64,000 nt of DNA from TH5896 sp049578985 (GCA_049578985.1 JBAUMZ010000112.1:1-64000); one strand, 5' to 3'. Shown: positions 18,149-27,750, counted from the first letter of the stretch. Notes: generated by a model not told the origin, from the sequence alone. Made by a program: numbers and translations.

Positions 18149-18673
18149 TTAGTAGCGGAAATCATATGAGGACAATGAACTCGGCCACACAGCATAATTT
18201 TCTATTATTTTGTCTGTTCCATCTGGAAATGCAACCGTAATCCTGTATATGCCTGATGGTACTTTAAGGCTATAGCTACCGTCGATGAATACAAATAAAC
18301 TTTTGGTGAAACCTCCTTCCCTTACAGCAGAGTTAGGTAGCCCCATTTCCTTATGAGCCAGTACTGTTGCACCAATGGCTGGCAACCCTGTTGGTCCTAG
18401 TACTGTTCCTTTGATAGTTCCAAGATCAGTTGATGGTATCGATTTAGATGATGGGGACGGCATGACAAAGGTAGAAACGCTCGATCCCTTATTTACATTG
18501 GGCATTAACCCTCCGCTTAGAACTAATGCAACCATTCCGATAGAAATTGCTAAGACCAATATCACTACCAGAAGTAATACTAAGTGATTTCTGATCCCAT
18601 ACACTCGTGTCGTATATTCTTTCCCATATGACGTACTGTCTCCTCTGTCGACGCTCTCGAGTATTCTACTCAT
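18149..18673 (-). CDS. Membrane-anchored carboxypeptidase-regulatory-like domain protein
   Basis: 174 residues. One transmembrane helix near residues 30-55 (HLVLLLVVILVLAISIGMVA), a Ser/Pro/Thr linker, then a beta-sandwich of the carboxypeptidase regulatory type: LGTIKGTVLGPTGLPAIGAT, then GSYSLKVPSGIYRITVAFPD. Such domains sit outside the cell. N-terminus likely cytosolic. Partner unknown. Confidence 0.85.
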   Translation of the reverse strand: MSRILESVDRGDSTSYGKEYTTRVYGIRNHLVLLLVVILVLAISIGMVALVLSGGLMPNVNKGSSVSTFVMPSPSSKSIPSTDLGTIKGTVLGPTGLPAIGATVLAHKEMGLPNSAVREGGFTKSLFVFIDGSYSLKVPSGIYRITVAFPDGTDKIIENYAVWPSSLSSYDFRY

Positions 18674-18936
18674 TTGATTTGACCCTCTTCAACTTTGAAG
18701 CTGTTGTCATGCTCATTAGTTCTGGGAAGATTCTTTTTTACCTTAGTAGAACTGTTTGATGAATCATGAGAAGGCATGATGATTTATAGTAATTGCAACT
18801 GATCTATCAGTGCTGCTACTACGTTCAACGTATCGAACTTAGCTATGAGCGGCTGTCAGTTATGAAAGATATGTTAAATGCATATAGACTATTCTTGTTC
18901 CTTAGAGCTGGAGCGATATGACTCCCAGAGATAACT

Positions 18937-19112
18937 AGGTCGATATCTCAAGTTAATGCACCTGCAGATACACTTGAAATAAATAATGCATCAGATAGCC
19001 CTATAGCGTTCTCGAATAGACCTGATCTAATTGTAGAAACAGTTAGTGCATCTGATTTTGCTAATACCTGGACTTCAGGTCCTGATAGTTTTGCAGAATA
19101 TGCTTGGCCACG
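18937..19112 (+). pseudogene. Fragment of SDRPER-family exported protein
   Basis: Plus-strand piece reading SISQVNAPADTLEINNA, FSNRPDLIVETVSASDFA and SGPDSFAE, clearly matching the middle of the proteins at 38724 and 51950. Both ends are missing. The 65-codon minus-strand frame over it is only the antisense. Confidence 0.8.
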
Positions 19113-19389
19113 GACAGAATTTCCACCGTTATTCGTACCATCCATTCTGTTAGTAAGCAGGAGAAATCACCTTATTTTTTGTCTTGGACTAGACTCTTTC
19201 TCTTTTGACAAATCTGCAATCTTGTGGTATGATATCGATACAAGATATCGATTCAAGCCGCAAGATAAGACTCGAAGGAAGGCATGCTTCTGACTCACTA
19301 GTGTGTAGGTTACAGTAATAATAAAGTGCTTTTCATTCAGAATATACACCAAAAGTTTAACAGATACCACGACAAGTTTCCTATTCACA

Positions 19390-20189
19390 ATGACCAACAA
19401 TTCTCAAAAGGATTCCGTACAGAAAGCAAAGACAATCTGGGCCTCAGGTTCTTATCGCGATGTAGCAGTTATACTTCCACCCATGTCTGCCCATTTGGTA
19501 CGCGCAGCAAAGGTAAAACCTGGGGATGTTGTTTTAGAGCATGTGGTCCCGGTAACACTGCTATAACAGCCTGTAGGTCGGGAGCGAAGGTAGTTGGTAT
19601 CGACATTACTCCGGAATTACTTGATAATGCAGGTGAGGAGGCAACCATAGCTAATGCAAAGGGGATAGAGTGGAAGGAAGCCGATGCTGAAATTCTTCCA
19701 TTTGAGGATCAATCATTTGATGTTGCTCTATCAAGTGTTGGCCATATGTTTGCTCCAGATCCGGATGTTGTAACTAGGGAAATTCTTCGCGTCTGTAAAC
19801 CTAGAGCGAGAATTGCCTTTACTACTTGGCCACCTGAACATGCCATAGGTCGGATATTTACAGCGGTAGCTAATCATATGCTTCCTCTTCCTGATGCTCC
19901 TCCTTCACCTGTTCTTTGGGGTATCCCTGAAGTTATTAAGACACGATTGGGCAAAAATGTAGAAGAGATGCATTTTGAGCGTGGAGTACTAGATGTTCCA
20001 CTGTTGAGTGAAAATCATTATTGGCACATTATGAGTACCCAGTTTGGTCCAGTAATGCACGCTCTTCACTCCCTTGATAGAAACAAAGCAGCCGATCTAC
20101 AAACAGATTTTGTTAAAGCTATCGAGCCATTCTTCTATGGAAATATATTGCATTTGGATTACCTGCTTACAGTTGCAATCAAGGGTTAG
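19390..20189 (+). pseudogene. SAM-dependent methyltransferase, frameshifted
   Basis: The natural start is ATG 19390: MTNNSQKDSVQKAKTIW, IWASGSYRDVA, VKPGDVVL. The reading frame then changes at about 19530-19540, just where motif I (VLDVACGPGN) should be, consistent with loss of about four bases; the rest (ACGPGNTAITA, VVGIDITPELLD, EADAEILPFEDQSFD, FAPDPD) is intact to TAA. Family: class I methyltransferase (UbiE/Methyltransf_11-like). A longer frame from 19326 reads through in the downstream frame but replaces the true N-terminus. Probably inactive; a sequencing error is possible. Confidence 0.8.
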
Positions 20190-20568
20190 AACCATGGTTT
20201 TAATGGTTAGGCTTACTCTAGGGGTATTATAGATGTCAATTAGTTCATACTCATTTCTAATTGCGATATCAAGCATTAAAGTATGGTGCAATGAATTTAA
20301 CTGCAACACCATCTGTTTCAGTTTATAGAATCAAGATGATCTAGGGTCCTGAACCTTGCTGCAATTTTGAAATTCGTTTTCAATACCGTTATCCGTTTTT
20401 AAAATGGGTTCCGTTAATCAAATGATCAAACTTGAAGATAAATATTATGTTATGATAAGGAGGACTCATAAATACTAGAGCAATTTTAGTTTTGGTTTGG
20501 ATTGAGCGAGATGAGTTTAGAATCCATTTTCTGGGAATGCTAAAATAATACCTTTGATATGATGGGAC
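20190..20568. other. Intergenic stretch upstream of DUF1326 gene
   Basis: No gene recognised; the last 100 bases probably contain the promoter of the next gene. Confidence 0.4.
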
Positions 20569-21249
20569 ATGGAAGCAGAACCTCAAGAGACCATCCCTAC
20601 CACAACTCAAAAAAAGATTCCAAACTGGACGGTTGTAGGAGATTGGTTTGACGTATGTAAGTGTAGTATACCATGTCCCTGTGAGTTTGCACAGGCTCCC
20701 ACATATGGTGACTGTGATGGAATTTTAGCCTACAACATTAAGAAGGGCAATTACGGCGGAACACCTCTTGACGGCCTAAATGTATTAGCATTGGGTAGCT
20801 TCAAAGGTAATATTTGGGCTGGTGATGGTAAAACAAAAGTGAATTTGGCTATCTTTTTCGACGAGAAGGCGAATGAACAACAGAGGGAAGCATTGAATAT
20901 GATCTTTAGTGGAAAGGCCGGTGGTTTCATGGCTGAGTTTGCAAAGCTTATCGGAGAAGTTAGGGGAATTGAGTATGCACCTATCAAGTTTGAGCTAGCA
21001 GATGATCTCTCTTACTGGAATGCAGAGATATCAGGAAAAGTCTTGGCAAAAGCCGAAGCACTAACTGGCCCTACAACACCCCCCGGGAAAAGAGTTCAAA
21101 CTATTAACCCCCCTGGAAGTGAAGTAGGACCTGGAGGAGTCGCAACGTGGGCAAAGGCTATTTCTAATGAGGTTGATGCCCTAGGTTTTAAATGGGAATG
21201 GAATGGCAGGTCGAGCAAACATATCCCATTTGAATGGAGTGGTCCATAG
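20569..21249 (+). CDS. DUF1326 domain protein
   Basis: 226 residues, no signal peptide. DUF1326 signature: WTVVGDWFDVCKCSIPCPCE (cysteines at CKC and PCPC), TYGDCDGILAYNIKKGNYGG, then LDGLNVLALGSFKGNIW and KVNLAIFFDEKANEQQREAL. The cysteine cluster suggests metal or redox chemistry; function of the family is not established. Single gene, ATG start. Confidence 0.92.
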   Translation: MEAEPQETIPTTTQKKIPNWTVVGDWFDVCKCSIPCPCEFAQAPTYGDCDGILAYNIKKGNYGGTPLDGLNVLALGSFKGNIWAGDGKTKVNLAIFFDEKANEQQREALNMIFSGKAGGFMAEFAKLIGEVRGIEYAPIKFELADDLSYWNAEISGKVLAKAEALTGPTTPPGKRVQTINPPGSEVGPGGVATWAKAISNEVDALGFKWEWNGRSSKHIPFEWSGP

Positions 21250-21468
21250 TGACTAGCCAAGATCATTGAGATACATGCAAGCGCTCACAGGATATGACCA
21301 TGGTCATATTGCACTTTTGCTTCCTCCGAGTGATTTATTATTGAGGATGTATTATTGAGGATCTAATTTCCAAGCAAAAAAGATCGTGCCAAATCATAGA
21401 ACATAAGTATTCGTTCTCTGTCTGCAATTACTATGAAATTCAATAACTGTGAAACTACAAAACAATGA

Positions 21469-22248
21469 CTAATTGACATTCAGAACATAAGTAGTTGTTT
21501 GATTCCATCCTATAGGCCCACTATATTGATCTACTTCTGACGATTGATCAAGACTTTTTAATACTGTGGAATTGATATCACCCTTTATCTTTAATTCATG
21601 AGTACCCGGAGGCAAAGGTTTTAGAAATAACCAGTTTCCATCAGCAACAGCTTGGGTTGTCTGAGATGTTAGGTTAAGAATATTGTTTTGTGGTAACGTG
21701 AAATTAAACATCTTAGTTTGTACACGATATTCTATTAAGCTAGATATATTCGCTTCATTCAGAAAAGCATGTCCTCCATTAACAACATCCTGCATGTTTT
21801 CAGCACAGTTACGTAGTTCTTGTTCAGTTTTTAATGTTGGAAACTCAGCAAAAGAGCATTCAGAGTTTAATAGTGCAATCAGTATAGCAGCGTCTGAAGA
21901 TACTTTGCATGTTCGTACGACTGGATGTTCAAACGAATTTGAAAGATACCACACTCGCTCTTTCTGATTTTCGCTGCAGAATTTCCCGGTATTATCATAA
22001 GATGGATGTCTATCCCAAGGAATAGAATACGCCCACTGCCACCATTTGGCAGTCCAGTCTGAGTATGAGATGTTGAAAGAGTTTGAATCAATATCATAGC
22101 CTAAACTTGAAACATTAGATTCTGTGGTGACGGTGGGCTGTGTTATATTTGAATAGTTGTCTGCTGCAGCAGATAATACATTTAGTGGTTGTAGACTAAT
22201 TAAAACAGTAAAAACAAAAAGTAACGGACATAGCATTATCATTCCCAT
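21469..22248 (-). CDS. Exported protein, WTAKWWQW family
   Basis: 259 residues with a signal peptide (residues 1-27, ending LSAAAD). Domain features: WTAKWWQWAYSIPWDRHP, TGKFCSENQ, VWYLSNSF, VVRTCKVSSDAAILIALLN, ECSFAEFP, and a C-terminal PPGTHELKIKGD strand-rich part. Six cysteines suggest disulphides, in line with an extracellular location. The same arrangement is found in exported proteins of soil archaea and bacteria; function unknown. Confidence 0.85.
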   Translation of the reverse strand: MGMIMLCPLLFVFTVLISLQPLNVLSAAADNYSNITQPTVTTESNVSSLGYDIDSNSFNISYSDWTAKWWQWAYSIPWDRHPSYDNTGKFCSENQKERVWYLSNSFEHPVVRTCKVSSDAAILIALLNSECSFAEFPTLKTEQELRNCAENMQDVVNGGHAFLNEANISSLIEYRVQTKMFNFTLPQNNILNLTSQTTQAVADGNWLFLKPLPPGTHELKIKGDINSTVLKSLDQSSEVDQYSGPIGWNQTTTYVLNVN

Positions 22249-22368
22249 AAGTCACTCTAGATCCTTGTTGGTCTTTTATAAAGTGTAAGATGCAGCCAGG
22301 GATAGCTAAACAGACGTGGGGTTGGCTGCCCCCCCTTAGCTGGTAGGTATAGTGTCAGCATATGCATT

Positions 22369-22584
22369 ATGGATATTTTAAGCTCAGCTACACCTAGTTT
22401 GGATGAAGTTTATGATGTGATGCTTTCTTTGCTAAGGCTTTTATCTATACGACAGCTAGACTACGACGGCAATCCAAACCTAGTTTTTTGTACCCCTTAT
22501 AGTATTGATTTTCTCCTTCGTCAAGGTTATGCAGTGAACACTACTGAATATTTTGGCAAACCAGGACCAAGAACAATAACTTGA
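22369..22584 (+). CDS. Hypothetical protein (71 aa)
   Basis: ATG frame with protein-like composition (SLDEVYDVMLSLLRLLSIRQ, PNLVFCTPYSIDFLLRQGY). No recognised family. It might be a remnant of a longer gene. Confidence 0.35.
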   Translation: MDILSSATPSLDEVYDVMLSLLRLLSIRQLDYDGNPNLVFCTPYSIDFLLRQGYAVNTTEYFGKPGPRTIT

Positions 22585-22766
22585 TTGGAATTATTGGCGA
22601 AAATAATCAATCCTGCTCGGTTTGTAGATCTTGTGGTACAGTATAACTCAGTCGCAAATCTGTATACTAAATAATGACAGATTGGCATAGCAAAGTTTGT
22701 TTTAGACATTTTAGATCCTTTTTATAATTTGTTGTGCGGCCGCAGTATAGAAATACGACACCGCCA

Positions 22767-22794
22767 CCAACCAACCAACCAACCAACCAACCAA
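22767..22794 (+). repeat. (CCAA)7 microsatellite
   Basis: Seven uninterrupted CCAA units in a non-coding stretch. Tetranucleotide tracts can be phase-variable; no gene start is obviously controlled by it. Confidence 0.9.
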
Positions 22795-22888
22795 TCTATG
22801 TCAGGTAGGCGACCAACACCTCGTATTCTGGCACTACCTTTTTCAGAATTAGAAATCTAGAAAGAGAAGCAGGCTAAATAAATGCGAT

Positions 22889-23535
22889 ATGTTCATAGAA
22901 TATTCAGTGAGTGCCAATAGCGATGATAATAAGCTACCGAGGTGGTTTCGTTCTTTACAAATTGCTAGTGGGATAATTTCCCTCAGTTTGTCTGTGCTAG
23001 CAATAGTATTAGTATTACAATTGCGTTATCTACAATAATCACTCTACTCTCAGTTATATTACTGGCCATTGGAGTTGAGAGAGTAGCTACAGGTATCCTC
23101 CTAATTTCGTCTGCAACTTCATCGGCATCGAATCTTCAACTTTCAGGTCGCACAAAAGGTATTAGTACTACAAATATAGGGCTTGGGATATTCGCATTAA
23201 TCTTTGCAGGCATAGCTTTCATATCTCCTGTAACTGTATCTACGATACCGCTAGTTTTATTCTCCATTGCCATAAGTGTCATGTTTAATGGTATCGGTAG
23301 AATAATACAAGGTGCATTAGCCAAACGTCAGCCAACATCGTTTAGAATAATTACCATTAGTTTAGGTTCTATTGCCACTGCAGCTGCTGTCTTTGTTGGC
23401 AATTCTGACGTATTTGGAATAATTTTTCCAATTCATGTTTTATTTGGAGTACTTATTATTCGTGGAATAGCGATGATCGTGCTTGGGAGCAGTGGCAAGC
23501 TGTCAGTCGAACATTTGCTAAGAGTGAAGCGATAA
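22889..23535 (+). pseudogene. HdeD-like/DUF308 membrane protein, frameshifted
   Basis: N-terminal frame from ATG 22889 (MFIEYSVSANSDDNKLPRWF, then LQIASGIISLSLSVLAIVL) is followed, in a different frame, by LSTIITLLSVILLAIGVERV, TNIGLGIFALIFAG, VMFNGIGRIIQGALAKR and further helices to TAA. About six transmembrane helices and the G-RIIQG repeat pattern fit DUF308 (HdeD-like). The switch lies in the repetitive stretch around 23010-23025. Probably a recent frameshift. Confidence 0.75.
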
Positions 23536-23606
23536 CAGTCAAATGAAGCTAGTTGATGCAATTTTATATCGGGTTCAACATGCTTGTCCAATCCATTCCG
23601 CTTCAG

Positions 23607-23702
23607 TCTTGAATCCTATCATAGTTCAACTTAAACTTGGGCGTATTCTTAGGCCTTGGCTAGGATGTCGGGATTTCAATCCTATCATAGTTCAACTTAA
23701 AC
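23607..23702 (-). CRISPR. Two-repeat orphan CRISPR
   Basis: Two 30-base repeats (23673-23702 and 23607-23636) share an identical 25-base core, with period 66 and one 36-base spacer (23637-23672). On the minus strand the repeat starts GTTTAAG and ends GGATTGAAAT, the usual ATTGAAA-type crRNA handle. The downstream repeat is degenerate only in its last five bases, as terminal repeats often are. No cas genes are in the window. Confidence 0.65.
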
Positions 23703-23899
23703 AGCACTTTGATTCTCATCTCAATTTATAGGATAGTGTCCTATCCATGTTCATTCTTAAAGAAGTGTATGAATCTAGTTCACTTGCCTTAGTACCTAGC
23801 TTCTCCCCCATCCGCTGAATTTACGACGATTTACGAATAGACAACTCCTTTTGTCGAAGGTCAGAATCACTTTAAATTCCATGCACCGTATACAGGGCA

Positions 23900-24951
23900 A
23901 TGCCAAGGCACAGATCTGTTAGGAAAGATTCTTTAGTTATATCTATTGTTGTCGTATCTACCCTCGTAATCACGAGCTCGTCAATTGGCAACTATGGCTA
24001 TTTTGACGCTAATGAAGCCGTACACTAATGTAGTGTACGGTAAATCCGATCCAGGCCAAAAGAATTCCAATACTACGAATTCGCAAGATATCCCGTTAGA
24101 AAAAGTCAGCGTTGGAGATATTGATGTTGAGTACAAAATGTTTGGTAAAGGTGACCCCATTGTGCTCTTCAATGGTGCTTCTGATAATATAGACGCCTGG
24201 GATCCGTCCTTCCTAACGGGTCTTTCTTCAAATCATACAGTAATTATATTTGATCAACGTGGAATTGGAAATACTACAATAGGTTCCAAACCATACACTA
24301 TACAGCAGCTTGCACACTGCTGGTTTGTTGGATGATCTCAGAATACCAAAAGCAGATGTTATGGGATATTCTTTGGGAGGACATATAGCTCAGCAATTTA
24401 CAGTTAGCTATCCAGAAAAGGTTAACAGACTCATACTAGTTGCCACAAGCTGTGGCGGAAAAGACAGTATACCTAAACCACCTGAGTTTAAGAAATTGCA
24501 ATCTGAAATTGTAAACAAATCTCTAAATAATGTTTCTATTTCTCAGGAGGAAATGAAATCACTTGTAGTTGCCTCATTAGGATCAGGATGGGCCAGACTG
24601 CATCCTGAATCTCTTGATATTCCAGAAAACATGACATTACTACAATCGAAGCCTGGGTTGACCTCTGATGCAATGAAGAATCAGATGAGTGTAGGTTTTG
24701 CTTGGGAGGCAACCGACTGGAATGGTGCATGTGATGGGCTTGCGAAGATAGCCAAACCCACGTTGGTCATAACTGGAATAGATGATAATTTCTACACACC
24801 ACATGAAAATTCTTTAATCCTTACAGAGAAAATTCCAGGAGCATGGCTTGTACAGATCAAAGATGCTGGTCATGCAGTAATGGATCAATATCCGGAAGAG
24901 ATCGCAAAGATATTAAATACATTTTTATCGACTGCTAACCCAAACAATTGA
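23900..24951 (+). pseudogene. Exported alpha/beta hydrolase with two frameshifts
   Basis: Start ATG 23900 gives a signal peptide (VISIVVVSTLVITSSSIG). The frame then shifts at about 24020-24040, exactly at a perfect palindrome, and continues YGKSDPGQK, VEYKMFGKGDPIVLFNG, FDQRGIGNT. A second shift near 24315 leads to TAGLLDDLRIPKADVMGYSLGG (nucleophile Ser in GYSLGG), VITGIDDNF (acid) and DAGHAVMDQYP (His). The whole is a canonical fold of about 340 residues broken twice. Either 5' or 3' part alone lacks the complete triad context. Confidence 0.8.
24018..24040. repeat. Perfect 10-bp palindrome inside broken hydrolase gene
   Basis: Arms CCGTACACTA and TAGTGTACGG around ATG. The frame of the signal-peptide part ends here and a second frame takes over, so the palindrome may have arisen by template switching. 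Confidence 0.85.
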
Positions 24952-25369
24952 ATTATCCATTGAATGAAGCATGGACTGAATTTGGCTAGATAGCTAGACT
25001 AGCTAAGACATGATTCCATAAAGTGAAATATTTAGGTAGTATTTATTCCACACGGGTGATGAACCCCTTTACCTACGGGAATCAAACTCCCTTGGGCCCA
25101 TACCGATATCAGTTCTTAATTAGGGTTCTCACGTAATATGAAAGGAGAAGACTACTAGTAAGTCACTACAGACATATATCATAGGACTGATCTTATCATT
25201 ATCTAGTCGATAGATAACAAGGCTAGACTCGCCAGGGGATGGAATATCCCATCCAAATCCACCTATGCACAGCTGCACGGCCAAATCTTTGTTCATTATT
25301 CGCTGACTTGTGGCCAACACTAAAATTTGATTGGTCCGAAATCATACAAGCGGAAAGCAAAGGTAAGAA
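24952..25369. other. Non-coding stretch
   Basis: Contains no convincing frame. A short block near 25055-25085 (CACGGGTGATGAACC ... TTTACCTACGGGA) is partly self-similar to 58466-58490. Nothing else. Confidence 0.35.
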
Positions 25370-25837
25370 ATGACCAACCGGCAACAAGAAAGCTTCATTC
25401 ATAATAAAATACATTTGGACACCAGACAAAGATTAGACAAATTCAAATTTCACAAGAATGAATCAGACCAAAACCTAATAGAAAGAATAGTTACGGAAGT
25501 TCAAGAATACAAGGACGTTTGTTTGTTAATGAACAGACATAAAAGACTTAGACATCAAGAGATGATTTTAGATAAAGACAGAGAATCTAAAAAATATCGT
25601 AAAGAATTCGGTCGTAGAAGTATGTTCGAAATCTATCTAATGGATTACATATTGGATTACGAAATGATTCAACAATTCAAACAGGACCCCAACTTCGAAA
25701 ATGTAGTTAAGGAGTTTAAGAATATTAGGGGTAAGATAAGGGACCAACAAGACCAATTACAAGCACGTAAGGACCGAGACAAATTCGAAAAATACGGAAA
25801 CATGTATAATCGCAAGTATCATAAAGACGTAAAGTAA
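25370..25837 (+). CDS. Lysine/arginine-rich hypothetical protein (155 aa)
   Basis: 155 residues, highly charged and helical (IHNKIHLDTRQRLDKFKFHK, IRGKIRDQQDQLQARKDRDK). Unusually rich in K, R, D, Q and N, with few small residues, unlike its neighbours. The N-terminal LDTRQRLDKFKFHKNESDQ looks like a ribbon-helix-helix type segment, which would fit a plasmid- or virus-derived DNA-binding protein; this is only a suggestion. ATG start. Confidence 0.65.
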   Translation: MTNRQQESFIHNKIHLDTRQRLDKFKFHKNESDQNLIERIVTEVQEYKDVCLLMNRHKRLRHQEMILDKDRESKKYRKEFGRRSMFEIYLMDYILDYEMIQQFKQDPNFENVVKEFKNIRGKIRDQQDQLQARKDRDKFEKYGNMYNRKYHKDVK

Positions 25838-26491
25838 ATACAACCAAGATTTTCAGGATCCAACTGGGCTGTTTCGGATTTTAATGTGGGAGATAGACCT
25901 ATCGTACTCACTATATGATAGATATGCACAAAGAGAAGCGCCTACTGCTAATCGCAAAGACAACGTACACAGAAAAACAGACAGTGTATTCAATACGTTT
26001 ATAGCTAGGCTATACTGTCTCTCCTGCATCATGTAAATGTTCGGAGGAAACCCATCACCACTTTCTGCCATATGGGACGTTAACGGTACGATTGATATGA
26101 AACAGATTCAAAATGATTCTATTAACTGAAACGCTCTTCAGGTAGCTTCTGGGGAGTTTCAAACTTGCACGAGCACTAGGTTCCAGTTGTTGATGATTCA
26201 TAAAAAAGTTTATTTCTAAAACTCTACTATCATAACATAATGTTTAGGCTTGCCTAAAATCAGATGATATATATAGCTATAAATGGTAACAAACCGTTAG
26301 AGCTACTATCCACTCTTATAATGACGCTAGAACAAAGACAACAGAAAAAATGAAAAATTCGAGCTCTTACCCATGGACAGTCTTCTGCGGTATTTGCTGG
26401 AATCTGCAGTTTGCGGCTGCGGTGTGTTGTGTTGTCAGGATTGCTAATGTTAGGGTCATCCCCTATGGGCTAATGGTAATGTTGTCATCCC
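25838..26491. other. Gene-poor stretch
   Basis: A frame near 25858-25910 (GCNWAVSDFNVGD-like) may be a small remnant. From 26455 a 29-base tandem repeat begins. Nothing else is recognisable. Confidence 0.35.
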
Positions 26492-26527
26492 CTATGGGCT
26501 AATGGTAATGTTGTCATTCCCTATGGG
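26455..26527 (-). repeat. 29-bp tandem repeat, 2.5 units
   Basis: Units start at 26455, 26484 and 26513 (GTCATCCCCTATGGG...). On the minus strand each unit can encode GNDNITISP or GDDNITISP. Because 29 is not a multiple of three, the second unit puts a stop in frame, ending the adjacent gene. Confidence 0.85.
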
Positions 26528-26713
26528 AGCTATCTCTGTCTGGTTAAGGAACTGACTCTCATTAACTTGTTCATTGATAACTCCTGCTTCCCCAGGTGGG
26601 GGAGGAGGAGGGTATTGAGCCAAGGCCACATTTGAATATTGCATGTTCATCAATATTGCAGATAGTGTGAATAGAGCCGACATTATTCCTACTGCGGTAG
26701 CTTTTTTGTTCAT
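26492..26713 (-). CDS. Small exported proline-rich protein (73 aa)
   Basis: Signal peptide to about residue 32 (VGIMSALFTLSAILMNMQ, ending ALAQ), then YPPPPPPGEAG and a polar tail ending IGNDNITISP. The tail is encoded in the first unit of a 29-bp tandem repeat, and the stop arises from the repeat length. ATG start; secreted. Function unknown. Confidence 0.7.
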   Translation of the reverse strand: MNKKATAVGIMSALFTLSAILMNMQYSNVALAQYPPPPPPGEAGVINEQVNESQFLNQTEIAPIGNDNITISP

Positions 26714-26944
26714 TATTTCTAAATGCTATTATGAATCCTACTTAAATATTTTGATTGCAGAAATCGCCTTCTAAAAGTAGGGGCCGTCTGCAAGAGAATC
26801 GTTCATCATATTATTCAAAAATGGGATTCAGCTCACCAAGAGCTGTCAGAGTTCTCACATCACATACTTTCAATATTGAGGCCTAGCTATGTGAGTTTTC
26901 TACTAACCACCGCAGATAGGAAACGCTAGGTACCTACTCTAGTT

Positions 26945-26978
26945 CTAATAGAAGATATATCAGATATTAATGGGAGTC
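26945..26978 (+). promoter_or_regulatory. Shared upstream element, copy 1
   Basis: CTAATAGAAGATATATCAG followed by ATATTAATGGGAGTC. Equivalent blocks at 27415, 47942 and 61145. Element start to the ATG at 27026 is 81 bases. TATATCAGATATT is partly palindromic. Probably a regulator site or 5' leader signal for exported-protein genes. Confidence 0.7.
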
Positions 26979-27025
26979 CAAACTTGCTTAATTCAGATAA
27001 GCACTATTCTCGTTCAATCTATCAA

Positions 27026-27343
27026 ATGAACATCAAATATATGGTACTTGTAGCAGCAATGGCAGTAACGCTCATTGGAGCGACAGCTTTGGCATCCACT
27101 GGCAGCGCATTTGCAGGCGGACATAAGAAGTACGAGAAGAGTCAGGCGCTCTCACAAGCAAATGCCTGTGGAAATGGAAAGTTGCCACTAAATGTATTCT
27201 GTGATAACACAGCATCACAGGTTCAGGGCGACGAGAACGGAGTAGCACTAACTGGTAATCAACAAGCCCAAGACAATGGATTTGACGGCGGAGACCACCA
27301 CGGCCACGGCGGACACGACAGAAACAACGACCTAGAATCCTAG
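27026..27343 (+). CDS. Small exported CGN/QGDEN protein, KYEKSQ subtype
   Basis: 105 residues from ATG 27026 (MNIKYMVLVAAM). Signal peptide ending AFAGG, then HKKYEKSQALSQANACGNG, PLNVFCDNTASQVQGDENG, and a His/Asp/Gly-rich tail (GGDHHGHGGHDRNN) that could bind metal. The frame is open 14 codons further upstream, but the paralogs support the internal ATG. Poly-T follows the stop. Confidence 0.9.
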   Translation: MNIKYMVLVAAMAVTLIGATALASTGSAFAGGHKKYEKSQALSQANACGNGKLPLNVFCDNTASQVQGDENGVALTGNQQAQDNGFDGGDHHGHGGHDRNNDLES

Positions 27344-27348
27344 ATACT

Positions 27349-27372
27349 ACAAACCCACTTTTTTTATTATCT
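27349..27372 (+). terminator. T-rich terminator
   Basis: CACTTTTTTTATTATC lies shortly after the stop codon at 27343; oligo-T tracts act as archaeal terminators. The same position is T-rich after 48341 and 61532. Confidence 0.5.
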
Positions 27373-27414
27373 GGTAGTCGATATATTATACATCCCTTAT
27401 AATAGTAAACAGTC

Positions 27415-27448
27415 CTAATAGAAAATATATCAGATATTAGTGAGAGCC
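27415..27448 (+). promoter_or_regulatory. Shared upstream element, copy 2
   Basis: CTAATAGAAAATATATCAG then ATATTAGTGAGAGCC; 81 bases before the ATG at 27496, identical spacing to copy 1. Confidence 0.7.
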
Positions 27449-27495
27449 TGTTTCTACACAGTGTAGATAAAAACCATTCTCAAACTTATGGCCAA

Positions 27496-27750
27496 ATGAA
27501 CAGCAGGTATTCAAAGACATTTCAGGCTCCAATCAATATTCCGATAAATGTTTGTGGGGACACTGGTAATTTATTAACAATCCTGGACCCGTCACTCGGC
27601 AATGTGCATTTACCACGAAATAGTATTAGTAATCTGATAAGTCAAGTCAGTGCAATGATACATGACCGAGTCCGGTTACTGAACCAACTATCTCAGCTAA
27701 TCTATGACTGCCATAGTAGTACTGAATGCCCAATGATTTGGCCTGGGTGA
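27496..27750 (+). CDS. Chaplin-like small protein
   Basis: 84 residues. Residues 9-36 (QAPINIPINVCGDTGNLL then TILDPSLGNV) strongly resemble the chaplin core of Streptomyces (VPVNVCGN, V-x-IGLLNPAFGN), except that the second chaplin cysteine is absent. The rest is helical (ISNLISQVSAMIHDRVRLLN) with two cysteines near the end. The signal peptide seen in the neighbouring family is missing: the sequence begins MNSRYSKTF where relatives have MNxKYxxxVAA. The same upstream element at the same distance supports this start. Chaplins are amyloid-forming surface proteins; a similar role is inferred only. Confidence 0.65.
   Translation: MNSRYSKTFQAPINIPINVCGDTGNLLTILDPSLGNVHLPRNSISNLISQVSAMIHDRVRLLNQLSQLIYDCHSSTECPMIWPG

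Noticed and set aside
18948..19145. 65-codon minus-strand frame
   Set aside because: It is antisense to a clear SDRPER fragment on the plus strand.
23543..23731. 62-codon ORF with repeated NPIIVQLK
   Set aside because: The repeat in the peptide is just the CRISPR repeat read as protein.
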